A stretch of DNA of 64,000 nt, from assembly GCF_023159225.1 (NCBI RefSeq), contig NC_063180.1, positions 11,343,297 to 11,407,296 of the forward strand, in the 5' to 3' direction. The notes under the pieces were generated by a model. The model did not search any database and was not told the DNA's origin. It saw only the letters and a program-made list of their open reading frames with translations. The stretch is from Perognathus longimembris pacificus (lineage: Eukaryota > Chordata > Mammalia > Rodentia > Heteromyidae). The stretch's first letter is position 1. Every line of letters starts with the position of its first letter. This document shows, in pieces, positions 34,275-45,335 of this stretch. The position numbers and the translations under genes are program-made.

Positions 34275-34570
34275 TAGGCCAGGTGTGGTGGTACCTATAA
34301 TCCTAGCTACCCAGGGGACAGATAATACAAGGATTGTTATTCAAGTCCACCCTGGGCAAAAAGTTAGTGCGGTGGCAACTAAACCAACAAGCTTACTTTG
34401 GCAGTCAGGTGGATAACCTCCAGTGTGTAGGACGTTTTCTGTAGATCACAGTCTGAAGCCAGCCCTGAGCAACAAAATGAGATTCTTGGTAGCAGGAGTT
34501 GTGGCTGAAGGGGTAGAGAGGCATCTTAGAATAAAACCCTAACGTTCAAACCCCAAGACTGTGATGAAAG
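34275..34570 (+). mobile_element. Degenerate 7SL(B1-like)/Geo-type SINE
   Basis: 'ggccaggtgtggtggtacct' and 'ataatcctagctacccaggg' form a clear 7SL-derived head. A second unit near 34400-34490 ('gatcacagtctgaagccagc') and a tRNA-like right end ('gtggctgaaggggtagagag', 'gttcaaaccccaagact') follow. The order is disturbed relative to the 43080 copy, so this may be two overlapping SINEs. It ends in a (GA)n tail. Confidence 0.6.
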
Positions 34571-34572
34571 AG

Positions 34573-34576
<4 letters not shown>

Positions 34577-34612
<36 letters not shown>
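34577..34612. repeat. (GA)n microsatellite
   Basis: About 17 AG units, growing from the A-rich tail of the adjacent SINE. Confidence 0.95.
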
Positions 34613-34615
<3 letters not shown>

Positions 34616-34649
34616 TATATTCTGAGTTACAACTAAAAACACATTACGA

Positions 34650-34835
34650 TTAGATGGGTGCTGGCAGCTCACTGTCACCCAGTGATCTAAAGTGAGTATG
34701 ACAGAACATTCTGCAAGACCCCATCTCCATTGAACCAGCTGGGTAGGAAGACTGGCTCACATGATTGAGCACTAGCCTTGAGCAAGAAATCTGAACAAGA
34801 ACTGAATTCAGGCAATAGTATCAGTAAAGAAGCAT
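34650..34835 (+). mobile_element. Degenerate 7SL/Geo-like SINE
   Basis: 'accccatctccattgaacca' followed by 'gattgagcactagccttgag' and 'gaactgaattcaggc' resembles the linker and Geo half of the dimeric SINEs. The 7SL half is nearly unrecognisable. Confidence 0.5.
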
Positions 34836-35305
34836 TAAGATTAGATTGGATAGCTAGCAATTTTAAAAATAAAGATGAAATAGTATTTAATCAAATCTAA
34901 AATGTATTGCTGCTAAAGAACAATGGATTTATGAATGGAATGGAAGGATGAGCAACAATAAGAAGTGTAGATATTAGACACCTGATAAAAAGTTAAAACC
35001 ATAAAAAAGCTTGTTTGATTTATTAATCACTGGCATAAGGTTGTCTGTCAGTATATTTCTAATTTACATGTTTTCAAAATATTCTGTAGCTCAAGTATTA
35101 TTCAATAAAACTATACAGACATGTTACCAATATTAATATTATTCATTTTATTCTTAAACAATAAATGATTACAATACACAAAGGGTAATACTCCTTTGAT
35201 TTTTTAAGAGTATCAACTAAGTTGAATAGGGTACAGTCCATATTTAACATAAGCCAGATGAAACTGATAGAAAAAAAATAAAATATAACCATAGCTAAAC
35301 TTTGT
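34836..35305. other. AT-rich unique sequence
   Basis: No gene or repeat recognised. Confidence 0.45.
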
Positions 35306-35543
35306 TTTTTTCCCTGCCAGTGCTGGGGCTTGAACTCTGGGCCTGGGAACTGTCCCTGAACTCTTTAGCTCAAGCCTAGCACTCTACCACATGAGCTACA
35401 GCACCATTTCTAGCTTTTGGGTGGTGAATTGAAGATGAGAGTTTCACAGACTTTCCTTCCTGGGCTGGCTTTGAACTGCATCCCTTAGATCTCAGTCTCC
35501 TGAATAGCTGGCATTATAAGGCTGAGCCATCAGTAACTGGCTA
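35306..35543 (-). mobile_element. 7SL(B1-like)/Geo dimeric SINE
   Basis: Reversed Geo monomer ('gccagtgctggggcttgaac' to 'gagctacagcaccatttcta') is followed by the reversed linker ('ggtggtgaattgaagatgag') and reversed 7SL core ('ctcagtctcctgaatagctg'). A well-preserved example showing that the Geo half pairs with a 7SL half. Confidence 0.85.
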
Positions 35544-36160
35544 GCCAAACATTTTTTTTATAATATTAATGAAATAGCAATTCTGATTCACAGGATTCAA
35601 ATTTAAACTAACTAAAATCAATACAGAGCATACATAGGTAATAAAAAGTATGAAAAATATCAATCATAAATTAATTTCAATACCCTGGTGTGTTTAAATT
35701 AATTATATTTTGAGCTATTATTTCTTCATATTTTTAGACATTTGAATGTTTAATCCTTTATTCTCCATGTGGTAGTTTCCAAATGTTTTCTATACTAAAA
35801 AAAGGTTGCTACTCCTAAGCATGAACTATTGAATATACACACTAGTTGGATTATCTGGTTGGAAATTTTAAATTTATCACCCACTCTTATTCAAGACAAT
35901 TCAAAGCCAATTTGACATAGTTGACTTAAGGCTTCTCAAGAGAGAAGCCAATAGTTTATTTCCTTATTCAAGATAAGAATCATTCCACATGAATTATTAA
36001 AAATATTCCTATGTGGGCAAAGAAAGGGTCTGCTTATACTTTTAAGTTTCCAAGAAATCACATGGTACGGTTTTCAATATATAATTTATTTCATTTAACA
36101 AGCTTTATCTATTTTGGAGCAAAACTGCATTTTTGTTCTTGATTTAAAATAATATCTCAC
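35544..36160. other. AT-rich unique sequence
   Basis: No gene or repeat recognised. Confidence 0.45.
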
Positions 36161-36163
36161 GAG

Positions 36164-36372
36164 TCACTGGGTGGATCTCATCTGGAATCCTAGCTACTCA
36201 ATTTCTAAGGGCTACTCGAAGCCTTCATAGGAAGAAAAGTCAATAAGACACCTAATTCCAATGAACTAGCAAAAAGAGTTATAAATAGAGGAGTGACACA
36301 AGTGGTGGAGTCCTAGTCACTAGTGAAAAAATTGAAGCAAGAGCCCTGAGTTCAAGCCCAAACAACATACAA
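36164..36372 (+). mobile_element. Degenerate 7SL(B1-like)/Geo dimeric SINE
   Basis: 'cactgggtggatctcatctg' and 'gaatcctagctactcaattt' make the 7SL head. 'ctaattccaatgaactagca' is the linker and 'gtgacacaagtggtggagtc' to 'gagttcaagcccaaaca' the Geo half. Confidence 0.7.
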
Positions 36373-36543
36373 AATTGACACCATCAGTAAACAGAATGGT
36401 TTTACAGAATAATATTGAATGTACACATTAGGTCTGTAATATTATTTTGTTTTCTCATCATATCAAAGTATCCATTATCATTGCTTCCATGCCAAAACTC
36501 TTATTTCAATATACTCAACGTAAATCTTTCTTGTATATTAAAC

Positions 36544-36587
<44 letters not shown>
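36544..36587. repeat. (CA)n microsatellite
   Basis: About 21 uninterrupted CA units. Confidence 0.97.
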
Positions 36588-36588
<1 letters not shown>

Positions 36589-36947
36589 TCTGCTTGTGAG
36601 CATACCAGTAAAAGCTTCCATGTATAAATATAACTTCAGAATGGTACTACTAAAATTAGCAAAACCAAATAACACCTCCAATTTCATAAAATAATGCAAA
36701 TGACAAATAAAAACTACCATCTCTCTCTTTGAGCAGACTAAAATTTACCATGGATATCCACACAATGGATGGTTTTGTAGAAATAGTCAGAAGAACTTCT
36801 TTAAGTATACTGTTAAATCTTTAAGCAAAATCAGTGTTGCAAGGTTTTACTGCACAACATTAAATGATTTTGCTAACAAATTATTGTTCTTGAGATTTAT
36901 TTCTTTTCACTGATTTTTAAATCTCTAACTCTGTCTCTGTCTCTCTT

Positions 36948-37178
36948 TATTTGGTGCCAGTTCTAGAGCTTGAACCTAAGGCCTTGGAGACTTTTTCGTA
37001 GCTTCACAGTGAGGGTTAGTGCTCTATCACTTGAGCCACAGCTCCACTTTCAAAGCTTTTGCTCATTAGTTGGAGGTAAGAAAAGCATGGACTTTTCTGC
37101 CCAGGATAGCTTAACATGACAGTCTTAAGAACTCAACCTCCTGAGTAGTGAGCATTGCAGGGATAATGCACAAGCACC
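36948..37178 (-). mobile_element. Degenerate 7SL(B1-like)/Geo dimeric SINE
   Basis: Reversed Geo ('tggtgccagttctagagctt', 'cacttgagccacagctccac') joined through 'tcattagttggaggtaag' to a reversed 7SL core ('tcaacctcctgagtagtgag'). Confidence 0.72.
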
Positions 37179-37547
37179 TGTGTTTTGTTTTGTGTCTTAT
37201 GGTAAAATAAACTTAAATTTCTTAGGAATATTTTCATGTATTCTTAATTCCACAACCTGTTCTATAATGGAGCAAATAAAATGATCTCTGGATTTCTAAC
37301 AAGCCCAGAAATTTCTTTTGTTAAAAATAATCTTATTACCATAAAGTAATTGTACACAGGAATTGCTATTCGAAAAAATAGTTTAGGAGTACAATGTATA
37401 TTAGTCAGTGTCACCCCTTTCAACATTCTTACCCCATTCCTCCCAACACACACTTTCCCTTTTCTTAATTTTGTAGGATATACTTCAAATTATTAACTAT
37501 ATTTAAGATGTGTTTCCCTTTTTACAAATCTATAGTCTCCTGGCAAT
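37179..37547. other. Unique sequence, no gene recognised
   Basis: A 63-codon minus ORF at 37262-37453 has no domain. Confidence 0.45.
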
Positions 37548-37565
37548 AACAATTTATAGTATCTA

Positions 37566-37789
37566 GGGGCTGGGGATATGGTCTAGTGGCAAGAGTATTT
37601 GCCTCATATACATGAGGCCCTCGGTTCAATTCCCCAGCACCATATATACAGAAAACGGCCAGAAGTGGCGCTGTGGCTCAAGTGGCACAATGCTAGCCTT
37701 GAGCAAAAAGAAGCCAGGGACAATGCTCAGGCCCTGAGTCCAAGCTCCAGGACTGGCCAAAAAAAACAAAAACCAAAAAACCAAAAAAC
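37566..37789 (+). mobile_element. Full-length IDL-Geo SINE, reference copy
   Basis: The clearest plus-strand copy. An ID-like monomer 'ggggctggggatatggtcta' (A box) to 'cggttcaattccccagcacc' (B box) is followed by the Geo monomer 'ggccagaagtggcgctgtgg' to 'caagctccaggactggcc' and an A/C-interrupted tail. Perfect 18 bp target duplication 'aacaatttatagtatcta' at 37548-37565 and 37790-37807. RNA polymerase III would initiate at its 5' end using the internal boxes. A 77-codon ORF over it is an artefact. Confidence 0.98.
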
Positions 37790-37807
37790 AACAATTTATA
37801 GTATCTA

Positions 37808-38715
37808 TAACTTCAGAAATGTTCAACATTAGGAAATTGGAGTTTTGGCCAGTCTTCATTTTCTCTGTTCACATTTAACTAATGCATGACTTGTTTTCTT
37901 TTATAAGATCTATTTTTATTATCAACTTTTAGTAGTTGCACAAAGGAGTTTCAGAATTTCTTTTACTTACAATGGAGTGACATCCATATGAACCCATGGA
38001 AGGTAAAAGTATCTTAAGCTGAAAATGCATTTATACATTTTAACTTATAGTTATTAATTAGAAGTTTACCCCAGTCTGCCTTAAATGTGCTCTTAACACT
38101 TGCATTTTCTACAGTTTCACAAGATCACCTAGCACACAACTATTCTATAATAGTATTAGAGAAATGCTATAGCTAATTGACTATTGAAGTCATTTCACCG
38201 GAAAATAAAAACCAATTTGAAGTGAGAGGAGGAATATCGCTATTGGCTGGGAAATACTAACATGGTATGGATATTTTAATATCTGAGTATAGAGTGAGCT
38301 GAAACTGAAGGATTGAACTGGTTCAGCAAGAATTAGCTCCCTTTATAAACTCCCCTTCTATTATCAACTCATTTCTTTCCTTCTGTGTCTGCAAAGTACA
38401 GGACTGGGATAAAAAAACAACAACAACAAAACTTTCTGTACTGATTATGGAGTTATTAATAGAAAAGAGACAACACTCTTCATAACACCGGAGTCAACCA
38501 GAAATTTTGGATATACATCCCAGAACAAAAACAAAACCAGACAAAAAGGAATAGATTAAACTGAAATAATTCTGCACATCAATGGAGCCACTCAATACAG
38601 TAAATATGTAACTTATACAACTGCAGAAAATATTCACAGACTTCAGATCTGATAAAAAGTTAATAAATGATATATGCAATAGTTGGGACAGAACAGAAGA
38701 AGAATCCAAACTAAT
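37808..38715. other. Unique sequence, no gene recognised
   Basis: A 71-codon minus ORF at 38494-38709 has no recognisable domain. Nothing else stands out. Confidence 0.45.
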
Positions 38716-38716
38716 T

Positions 38717-38910
38717 TTTTTTTTTTTTTTTTTTTTTTTTGCCAGTCCTGGGGCTTGGACTCAGGGCCTGAGCACTGTCCCTGGCTTCTTTTTGCTCGAA
38801 CCACAGCGCCACTTCTGGCCGTTTTCTATATATGTGGTGCTGGGGAATTGAACCCAGGGCCTCATGTATATGAGGCAAGCACTCATACCACTAGGTCATA
38901 TCCCCAGCCC
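38717..38910 (-). mobile_element. IDL-Geo SINE with internal deletion
   Basis: A 25-base T run, then reversed Geo monomer in which 'tttttgctcg' joins directly to 'aaccacagcgccacttct'. About 25 bp present in other copies (containing 'ggctagcactctgccactt') is missing. The reversed ID-like half follows and ends 'catatccccagccc'. Confidence 0.93.
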
Positions 38911-38921
38911 TAAACTATCTA

Positions 38922-39195
38922 ATTATTTATTTATTTATTTATTTATTTTATTGTAAAGATGATGTACAGAGGGGTTACAGTTACACAAGGCAGGTATTGA
39001 GTACATTTGTTTTTGAACAGTGCCACCTCCTCCTTCGTTTGCCTCCCTGGTTTTCTCTCCCATTCCTCCCTCCCCCTAAGTGTCCCTCCCACCAACATAG
39101 TGTGTAGTGAGTTCACCCTTTATGCCACCATTTCTGTTCTTCCCCTCTATCTCTCCAAATCAGATTTAAAGTTTACCCTTCAAATAATGTTGATG
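38922..39195 (-). mobile_element. Older L1 3' end
   Basis: (TTTA)n tail at 38922-38950, then 'gtacagaggggttacagtta' and a C-rich block (39024-39090), the reversed G-rich tract of the L1 3' UTR. It is 5'-truncated. Confidence 0.8.
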
Positions 39196-39199
39196 AAGA

Positions 39200-40660
39200 G
39201 GTAAATGAATATATTCATTGTGGAAAACAGTAAGGATATTCCTCAAAAAGACTCAAGAAACTAAAATTAGGAATACTTCATATATTATCAAGAATTCTCA
39301 CTATTTGGCATATATAAGAATAAGCTGAAATTAATTGAATATATATCTGTACTCCTATGTTCATTAAAAACTATTAATTATGCCCAAGATAGGGAATCAA
39401 CCTAAATGATCATCAAAGTAATTTTTTAATGTGACATACCTATAAAATATGGAATGTTATGTAGGCATAAAAATGACAAAATTCTCTCATTTGTGAAGCC
39501 ATGGGTAAATCTGGGTGATATTATGTCATATGTTATAAGCCAAGTTCAGAAAGACACACACAATCTTAACATAATATGTTATGTGAAGAAGTTCGTACCA
39601 CAGAAATAGAGATTATATTATACAACCATGGGTTAAAATGAACAATTGAGCTTTTAAAAAATTACTGTAAAGGTGATGAACAGGGGTTACAGTTACAAAA
39701 GTAAGTTAATCAGTACATTTCTTTTTAAATGCTGATACTTCCTCTTCTCTCATTTTCTCCCACTTACTCCTCCACACCCCTCTCCCCTCTCAGCTTGTAA
39801 AGTTAATTTTCAACATAGTGGCTATTATCATTGTGAGTATCATTCTTGCATTAGTTTATCATTTTTCCTGTTGTTTCTTTCATTCTTTTTCCCTTCCACA
39901 GATTAGATAAGCTTATATACAAAACAAAGGATACAGAAAACTACAACAGAAAGAAAAAAACAGAAATAATTGTGTACAGGACATAATAAGAACCTCATTT
40001 TCAATTCTTCTAGTTAATTTTGACACACTTCATTGTATAAGGTCCTATGTACTCATCAATTAGGCTATTGTGATCCCCTGCTAAGAATGTCATAGACATA
40101 TTCTAGTCATTACAAATGAGGGAAACCACACAACCTATATTTCTTTGGGGTTGGCTTGCTCCTCCAAATATAATTTTTTCCATGTCTTTCAGTGGAGCTT
40201 GTTTAGATTATTTTGGGGAGGAACAGAAAAGATGAGGGAGAGTGACAAGAGCTAATTTGAAAAAGATACATTATGTGTATATGGAAATGTCAAAATTAAA
40301 CCCCCTTGCACAACTAATTGATAAAATAAAAACTGTTGGACAAAAGAGTAGATATTAAAATGATGGTTATCAGAGGGGAAGGCAAAAGGGAAGAACAGAA
40401 AGATAGTGATCAATGACTGCAAATTTACAGTTTTAGGAAAGTAATAAGTAAAATTAGGGTGATTGTAAACAATAATGTTATATTGTGTATTTCAAAGTAG
40501 TCAAAAGGGAAGATTTTGAGTGTTTTACCCAAATAAGATATTAAGTATCATATTTAAATATAAAGTATCATGATTTGATACATATATTGTATATATATGA
40601 ATTAAAATTCTACATTGTGCCCTCAGACAATTAGATGCAAATTAAAATGAACCTAGAAAT
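39200..40660 (+). mobile_element. Ancient L1 3' end split by a younger L1
   Basis: 39210-39655 is colinear with the ORF2 C terminus of ancient mammalian L1 ('cctatgttcattaaaaacta', then 'tatggaatgttatgtaggca' and 'taaaaatgacaaaattc'). 40330-40660 resembles the following 3' UTR ('gatggttatcagaggggaag', 'tgtatatatatgaattaaaa'). The middle (39655-40195) is an antisense lineage-type L1 3' end. Confidence 0.72.
39655..40195 (-). mobile_element. L1 3' end inserted in ancient L1
   Basis: Reversed tail ('gatgaacaggggttacagtt'), C-rich block (39757-39792), inner 3' UTR and the start of reversed ORF2 ('aacctatatttctttggggt' to 'tataattttttccatgtctt'). A short 'gagctt' repeat at 39648-39653 and 40195-40200 may be the target duplication. 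Confidence 0.8.
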
Positions 40661-40794
40661 AATTATTTTGGTAAAATGTTTTTAGCCTTCTACAATAGCA
40701 TTATTATTACATATATGCTGGAACTTAATTTATGGCAGGACCAATGTTAGCATTTTAATAATGTTGCATAATTTAAAATTTGCAAAAATTCTTG

Positions 40795-40962
40795 GGCTGG
40801 GAAATGGCCTAGTGGTAAAGTGCTCACCTTGTGTACATGAAACCCTGGGTTCAATTCCTCAGCACCGCATATGGCCAAGTGCTAGCCTTGAGCAAAAGAA
40901 GCCAGGGACAGTGCTCAGACTGTGAGTTCAAGCCCCAGGACTGGCAAAAAAAAAAAAAAAAA
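40795..40962 (+). mobile_element. IDL-Geo SINE with internal deletion at monomer junction
   Basis: The ID-like half 'gggctgggaaatggcctagt' to 'gggttcaattcctcagcacc' is intact. Then 'gcatatggccaagtgctag' skips roughly 35-40 bp that normally hold the Geo start and its 'gtggctcaagtgg' box. The rest of Geo and a 22-base A tail follow. Confidence 0.93.
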
Positions 40963-40969
40963 AAAATCT

Positions 40970-41909
40970 TAAAAAATTAGCTTTGCTTTATCCACTTTAG
41001 AGACTCAAAAAATGGAGAATTACTCAGAAAATTGCTAACACATCCAAATTTACATCTCTATTTTCTAGATTCCAAATGATCTTTGCACTCAACAAACAAA
41101 AGAAAAATGTTCGTGATTGAACAATAACAATGCAACATCAAGCAAAGCAGAGCTTAGTTTGAGTAAAAAGGATGGGAACATTATAAGAACATCTCTATAG
41201 CTGTTAAGCCAATAATCAATAGCAGGACCACTGGCAGAAGTCTGTAAGATCACGTCAGTCCAGTTGTGGAACAAAGGGCACTACCTAGTTCTATAATATG
41301 TTTTCTTAAAACACACCATTACTCAAAGTCATACCAAGTTCTTATGCGAAAAATGATGAAGGATAAGGTCAGGAGGAGATTTCCAGGTATCTTGACTCTG
41401 TAGATTTATAACTCTCATTAAAATTCTTGAGGCAGAAAACGTGTGACCTAGGAAGATATATTGTGCAGAAGAAACCGAGTGCATGAGCTCTATTGTGATG
41501 GAGAAAGAGGCATATTAAAGAAACACCAAAAAGTGCTATTAGTATGAAAAATGTATATAGCCTCTAGCTAGCCAATGCATGAGGGAAGATATGCTTAAGT
41601 TCACATCCTTATTTGGATCATAAAGACTCAGTAAGCCGGAGATCTCTGTGGTATCTCATCACATAAACAATATCTCATGGTTAGGAAGTATGACAAAAAC
41701 CCTGTCTCCCAGGCCAATGCCAAGCCAACCTCAAAAAAAAGAAGCCATGATTACCTGTTTCATAAAACAAAGTATACACGAAATCATATCAATCTGAGAA
41801 CGACATTCTTCAAAATTCATTTGGAAAAAAAAATGGTTGCACCAACATGTGTTTTTATTCCACTTCTCTGGTAATTTCAGAATTCCAAAAATAAATTATG
41901 CATACTCAC
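40970..41909. other. Unique sequence, no gene recognised
   Basis: Short ORFs only (61 and 65 codons), no domains. No repeat boundaries seen. Confidence 0.45.
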
Positions 41910-42379
41910 TGTAGACTGTTGTAGAGCTGGCTCCATCTTGACTAGGGAAACATGATAGGAAATATTGGGGGGAGTAGATTAGGCCAAACTGTCCCCCAAA
42001 TTCTGCTTCTGTAAATGGCTTGCTTAACTTGTCTGTTATTTGCTCTACCCCCCATGTCAACTTCCTACATCTGTGCCACACTTGCTTTGTCGCATGCTCT
42101 GCCCCCTGCATCAACCTCCTACACCTATGAACTTATTGTTTGTTCTACCCCCTGCATCAAGCCCCTACATCTGTACTACCCTTTGATGTGTCCCTGGCCA
42201 GTCAGCCCGCTTTTCAGGCGCATAATTTCAGCTCAGTTCGGGAGTCTGTGCTATGTCCCTGGCCAGGCAGTTTGCTTTTTGCTTCCCCAATAAACCCATC
42301 TTTTTGCTTGAGACTGTCTCTGAGTGGTGGACTCTTGGGGGGACGTGGAACCTCCGCACCACCAGTGGACCCCCTAACA
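41910..42379 (+). mobile_element. Solo LTR, retroviral (ERV1/gammaretrovirus-like) type
   Basis: About 465 bp beginning TGTAG (or TGTTG at 41917) and ending CTAACA, the TG...CA termini expected of an LTR. 'cccaataaaccca' at 42283-42295 is a polyadenylation signal. After it, 'ctgtctctgagtggtggact' and a C/G-rich end resemble a U5 region. The U3 part has three imperfect repeats of about 60 bp each built on 'taccccctgcatcaa' and 'cctacatctgt'. No internal gag/pol/env or second LTR is within the window, so this is a solitary LTR left after recombination. I could not find a clean target duplication. Confidence 0.75.
42040..42190 (+). repeat. Three imperfect tandem repeats inside the LTR U3
   Basis: Units start near 42042, 42095 and 42142. 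Each contains a ctctaccccc/ctctgccccc block, 'atcaacctcc' or a variant, and 'tacatctgt' or a variant. Short U3 repeats of this kind commonly act as enhancers in retroviral LTRs; that role here is inference. Confidence 0.7.
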
Positions 42380-42543
42380 TAGAAATGGTCATCGTTTGGT
42401 AAAATCCTTCTCCTTTTTCTTTGGTGTGTACCTAAAATTGTGACAAAGTTTAACCAATTCAATTTTTAATTACAATTTAGTCTCTTTTAAAGACAAATGG
42501 GAATTAGATAAAAAACAAAAAACAAGAACATTTTCCCAGAAGC

Positions 42544-42544
<1 letters not shown>

Positions 42545-42583
<39 letters not shown>

Positions 42584-42584
42584 C

Positions 42585-42622
<38 letters not shown>

Positions 42623-42708
42623 GAGGGAGAGAGGGAGGGAGGGAGGGAGGGAGGGAGGGAGGGAGGGAGGGAGGGAGGGAGGGAGGGAGGGAGGGAGGAG
42701 AGAGAGAC
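42545..42708. repeat. Compound microsatellite (TG)n-(GA)n-(GGGA)n
   Basis: TG units (42545-42581), GA units (42584-42622), then GGGA units (about 42631-42698). All ORFs of 62-109 codons across it on both strands are low-complexity artefacts. Confidence 0.97.
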
Positions 42709-43079
42709 TATATCTTTGTCTGTCTGTTGTTTGAAAAACATGGAGTGGGACTGGGGAGACTAATTCTAGAGTCATCGATGTTTATATTTATACGGTCTTT
42801 GGATAGTCACCTGATGGATTTCTTAGGTAAAGATACCATGATATTGAGTATTTGGAATTGGTATTGTAGTTAAGGCATTGGTTCCAGAATTACCCTGTAA
42901 TTGCAATTAAATGTGTACATTTGTGATACTAGTGTGTACATTATTAGTTGTTTTTGGTACTATATATATTGTCCATATCCTCAAAGTACTAAACAATCCA
43001 GTTAATTTTTTGAAAAAATAATACCTTAAATTAGGATAATCTTTTTTTGGTCACAAGTCACATACAAGAACAATACTGC

Positions 43080-43330
43080 TGGGTGCCAGTGACTTGGGCC
43101 TGTAATCCTAGCTACTCAGGAGGCTGAAACTTGAGGATCAAGATTCAATAGCCAGCTAGGGGCAGAAAAGAAAAGAAAAAAACACAAAACCGTGAGACTC
43201 TTATTTCCAAATTATCATCAGAAAACCAGAAGTGGTACTGTGGCTCAAGTGACAGAGCACTAGCCTTGAGTTGAGGAGCTCAGGGACAGTGCCCAGGGTC
43301 AGAGTTCAAGCCCCACGACCCAAGAAAAGG
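43080..43330 (+). mobile_element. 7SL(B1-like)/Geo dimeric SINE, reference copy
   Basis: The left half 'gggcctgtaatcctagctac' and 'tcaggaggctgaaacttgag' is a clear 7SL/Alu-like domain. The linker is 'ctcttatttccaaattatca'. The right half 'ccagaagtggtactgtggct' through 'gccttgagttgaggagctca' to 'gagttcaagccccacgaccc' is Geo. The A-rich tail becomes a GGGA patch (43325-43345). Confidence 0.9.
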
Positions 43331-43345
43331 GAGGGAGGGAGGACA

Positions 43346-45035
43346 GACATGATTGGACAGAACAATACTGACTTCTGAGTCTGGGATAAGACAATGGAAC
43401 ATGTAGTTTTCCAGGTAAGAAAAATAACTGGGCTATCTTCTCTGCAGCACAGGAAATCATCTTATGCATACCCTTTCCTCAGAGTCAAATGGCTGCAAAC
43501 TTTCTCAGAAACACATTTGTATCCTCTTGATAAGATTAAAATATGTAGCAACAAGCTATTTAGATTTATTATTCACTCAAAGTGTATACTATAAATGACT
43601 GTTCTTTGGAAGTCAATTTCTTTGAAATGAATTATTGTAATGTCTCCAGTCAGTTGTTCAATACATTTCTATAATTTAAGTGAAGTCTAATACACTTGGC
43701 ATGGAATAGAATTCTCTTTAATATCTGGCCCTTAGTTTCTGTTCATTATTCCTCCTTTATCTCCAGTCACAAAACTTACACTTCAACAAGACCAGAAAAC
43801 CCATTGTTGCCTAAATGTGACATTTTTCTCTCACCTTTAATACAAATTGGACACACCTATAAAATAGTGTAATAGCATAATGTGACAGCCCTCTTTAACT
43901 CCTCAGATAAGTCAGTGACATCTTGCTTCTTCATATTTCCTGTTTGACATAACAGAATCTAGTACATTCTATTTTTTCCATTTTGTATGTCTCAATAAAA
44001 ATGCTGAATATCTAACGCTGAACTAACTATACAGTGTATAGCATGAAAGGTGAAAAGTAGAGTTCTAATGAAAAAGATATCAGTAAAAAATCTAAATAAA
44101 AATCCACTTTAGCCAGGTAACTAAGTTTCTCTACCTCTCTGGACTGCAGCTTCATTTCAAGATAAGAATAATTATCGGAATTCTTTCACTACAGGTTTGT
44201 TATATTTAAATGCAGTAACATACAGAATAATGAACAAGATTCTGTGTCACCTAGCAAAAATGATCAATATTTGCTTTAGGTAAAAATTTGAGTACCATTT
44301 AACTCTCTATTCTTGGAAGAAATGTAATACATAGTTACAGACTAAAATGAATGAGTAGATTAGGAGAGATAGATACATTTACATGACCTGGGATATTTGT
44401 CTTGAAGTCTGCATAAGATAGGTTGAATATTTTATTCATTGCTCAGATGCCATTCATCAGGCTGATAAATGGTAAAAAAAAAAAAAAATCAATGAACAGA
44501 ACCAGCTCAAACCATGCATTCCCACCTCTTAAATTTTCAGTGCCATTGGAAACTTTAACAAACAAAACCCACAAGACTCCCAAGAAGAATATAGTAGCTT
44601 AAATAGATTCACCTGAGAAGTGTTTCAAAAGATAGAATAATGAGTAAGGTAGAATCAATGTTTTATGTGGTCTTTGTGTTTCTTTTTTCACCAGACTTCA
44701 TAGCTCCATCATCTACATTGCTCTAAAACTCTCAGTCTATACAGTGCATGAGAATGATCTGATGACAAATTAAACTGGATGTCAATTCCTGAAGGTATTA
44801 AGATGCAAATGGGGTCCCTTTGTTGTTTCCTAAATAACAGGAGTTAAACTTTTTATCAGTATATCAAATATTGTCTGGTATCTTATTTCTTGTACAGTCA
44901 TACATGTTCCTTTATGTGGCTAGAAATCTGCTTTATTTCTCCATATGTGTACCTAAGAAGCATTTATGACTTGTAATTTTAAATAAAAATGTACTGTTTG
45001 CAGTTATTTCTTTTTTTCTTCCCTTTTTTCCTTCA
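43346..45035. other. Unique sequence, no gene recognised
   Basis: One 66-codon plus ORF at 43394-43594 with no domain. Otherwise AT-rich, unassigned. Confidence 0.45.
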
Positions 45036-45039
45036 TTTT

Positions 45040-45335
45040 ATGCCCTGTTGTCACTGTTTTTTATTTATGTACCTTTTTCTTGTATATAAGTTTATCTGAT
45101 CTGTGGAAAGGAAGAGAAATCACAGGAAGGTGGGATAAAGAATGAACCAATGCAAAAGAGATACTCACTAGACACTGTGTTGGAAATAAATTTTACAGCT
45201 TGAGGGGGAGGATGTCAGGAGTAGTGGAAGCAGGAGAAAATGATGGAGTGGGTAACACTGTTCAAGAAGAACTACTCGTTGCCTTACTTATATAACTATA
45301 ATCCCTCTGCACATTGCCTTTACAATAAAAAAATA
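45040..45335 (+). mobile_element. Older L1 3' end
   Basis: 'gccctgttgtcactg', 'gagatactcactagacactg', a G/A-rich run (45201-45262), 'ctataatccctctgcacatt' and 'gcctttacaataaaaa'. It matches the layout of the copies at 11170 and 30185. Confidence 0.72.

Noticed and set aside
37566..37640. Functional tRNA gene
   Set aside because: A- and B-box-like sequences belong to the tRNA-derived head of IDL-Geo. It has a TSD and A tail and no cloverleaf that I trust.
41910..42379. Target duplication for the solo LTR
   Set aside because: The candidates ('tagac' before 41917 and 'tagaa' after 42379) are offset or mismatched, so I do not claim one.
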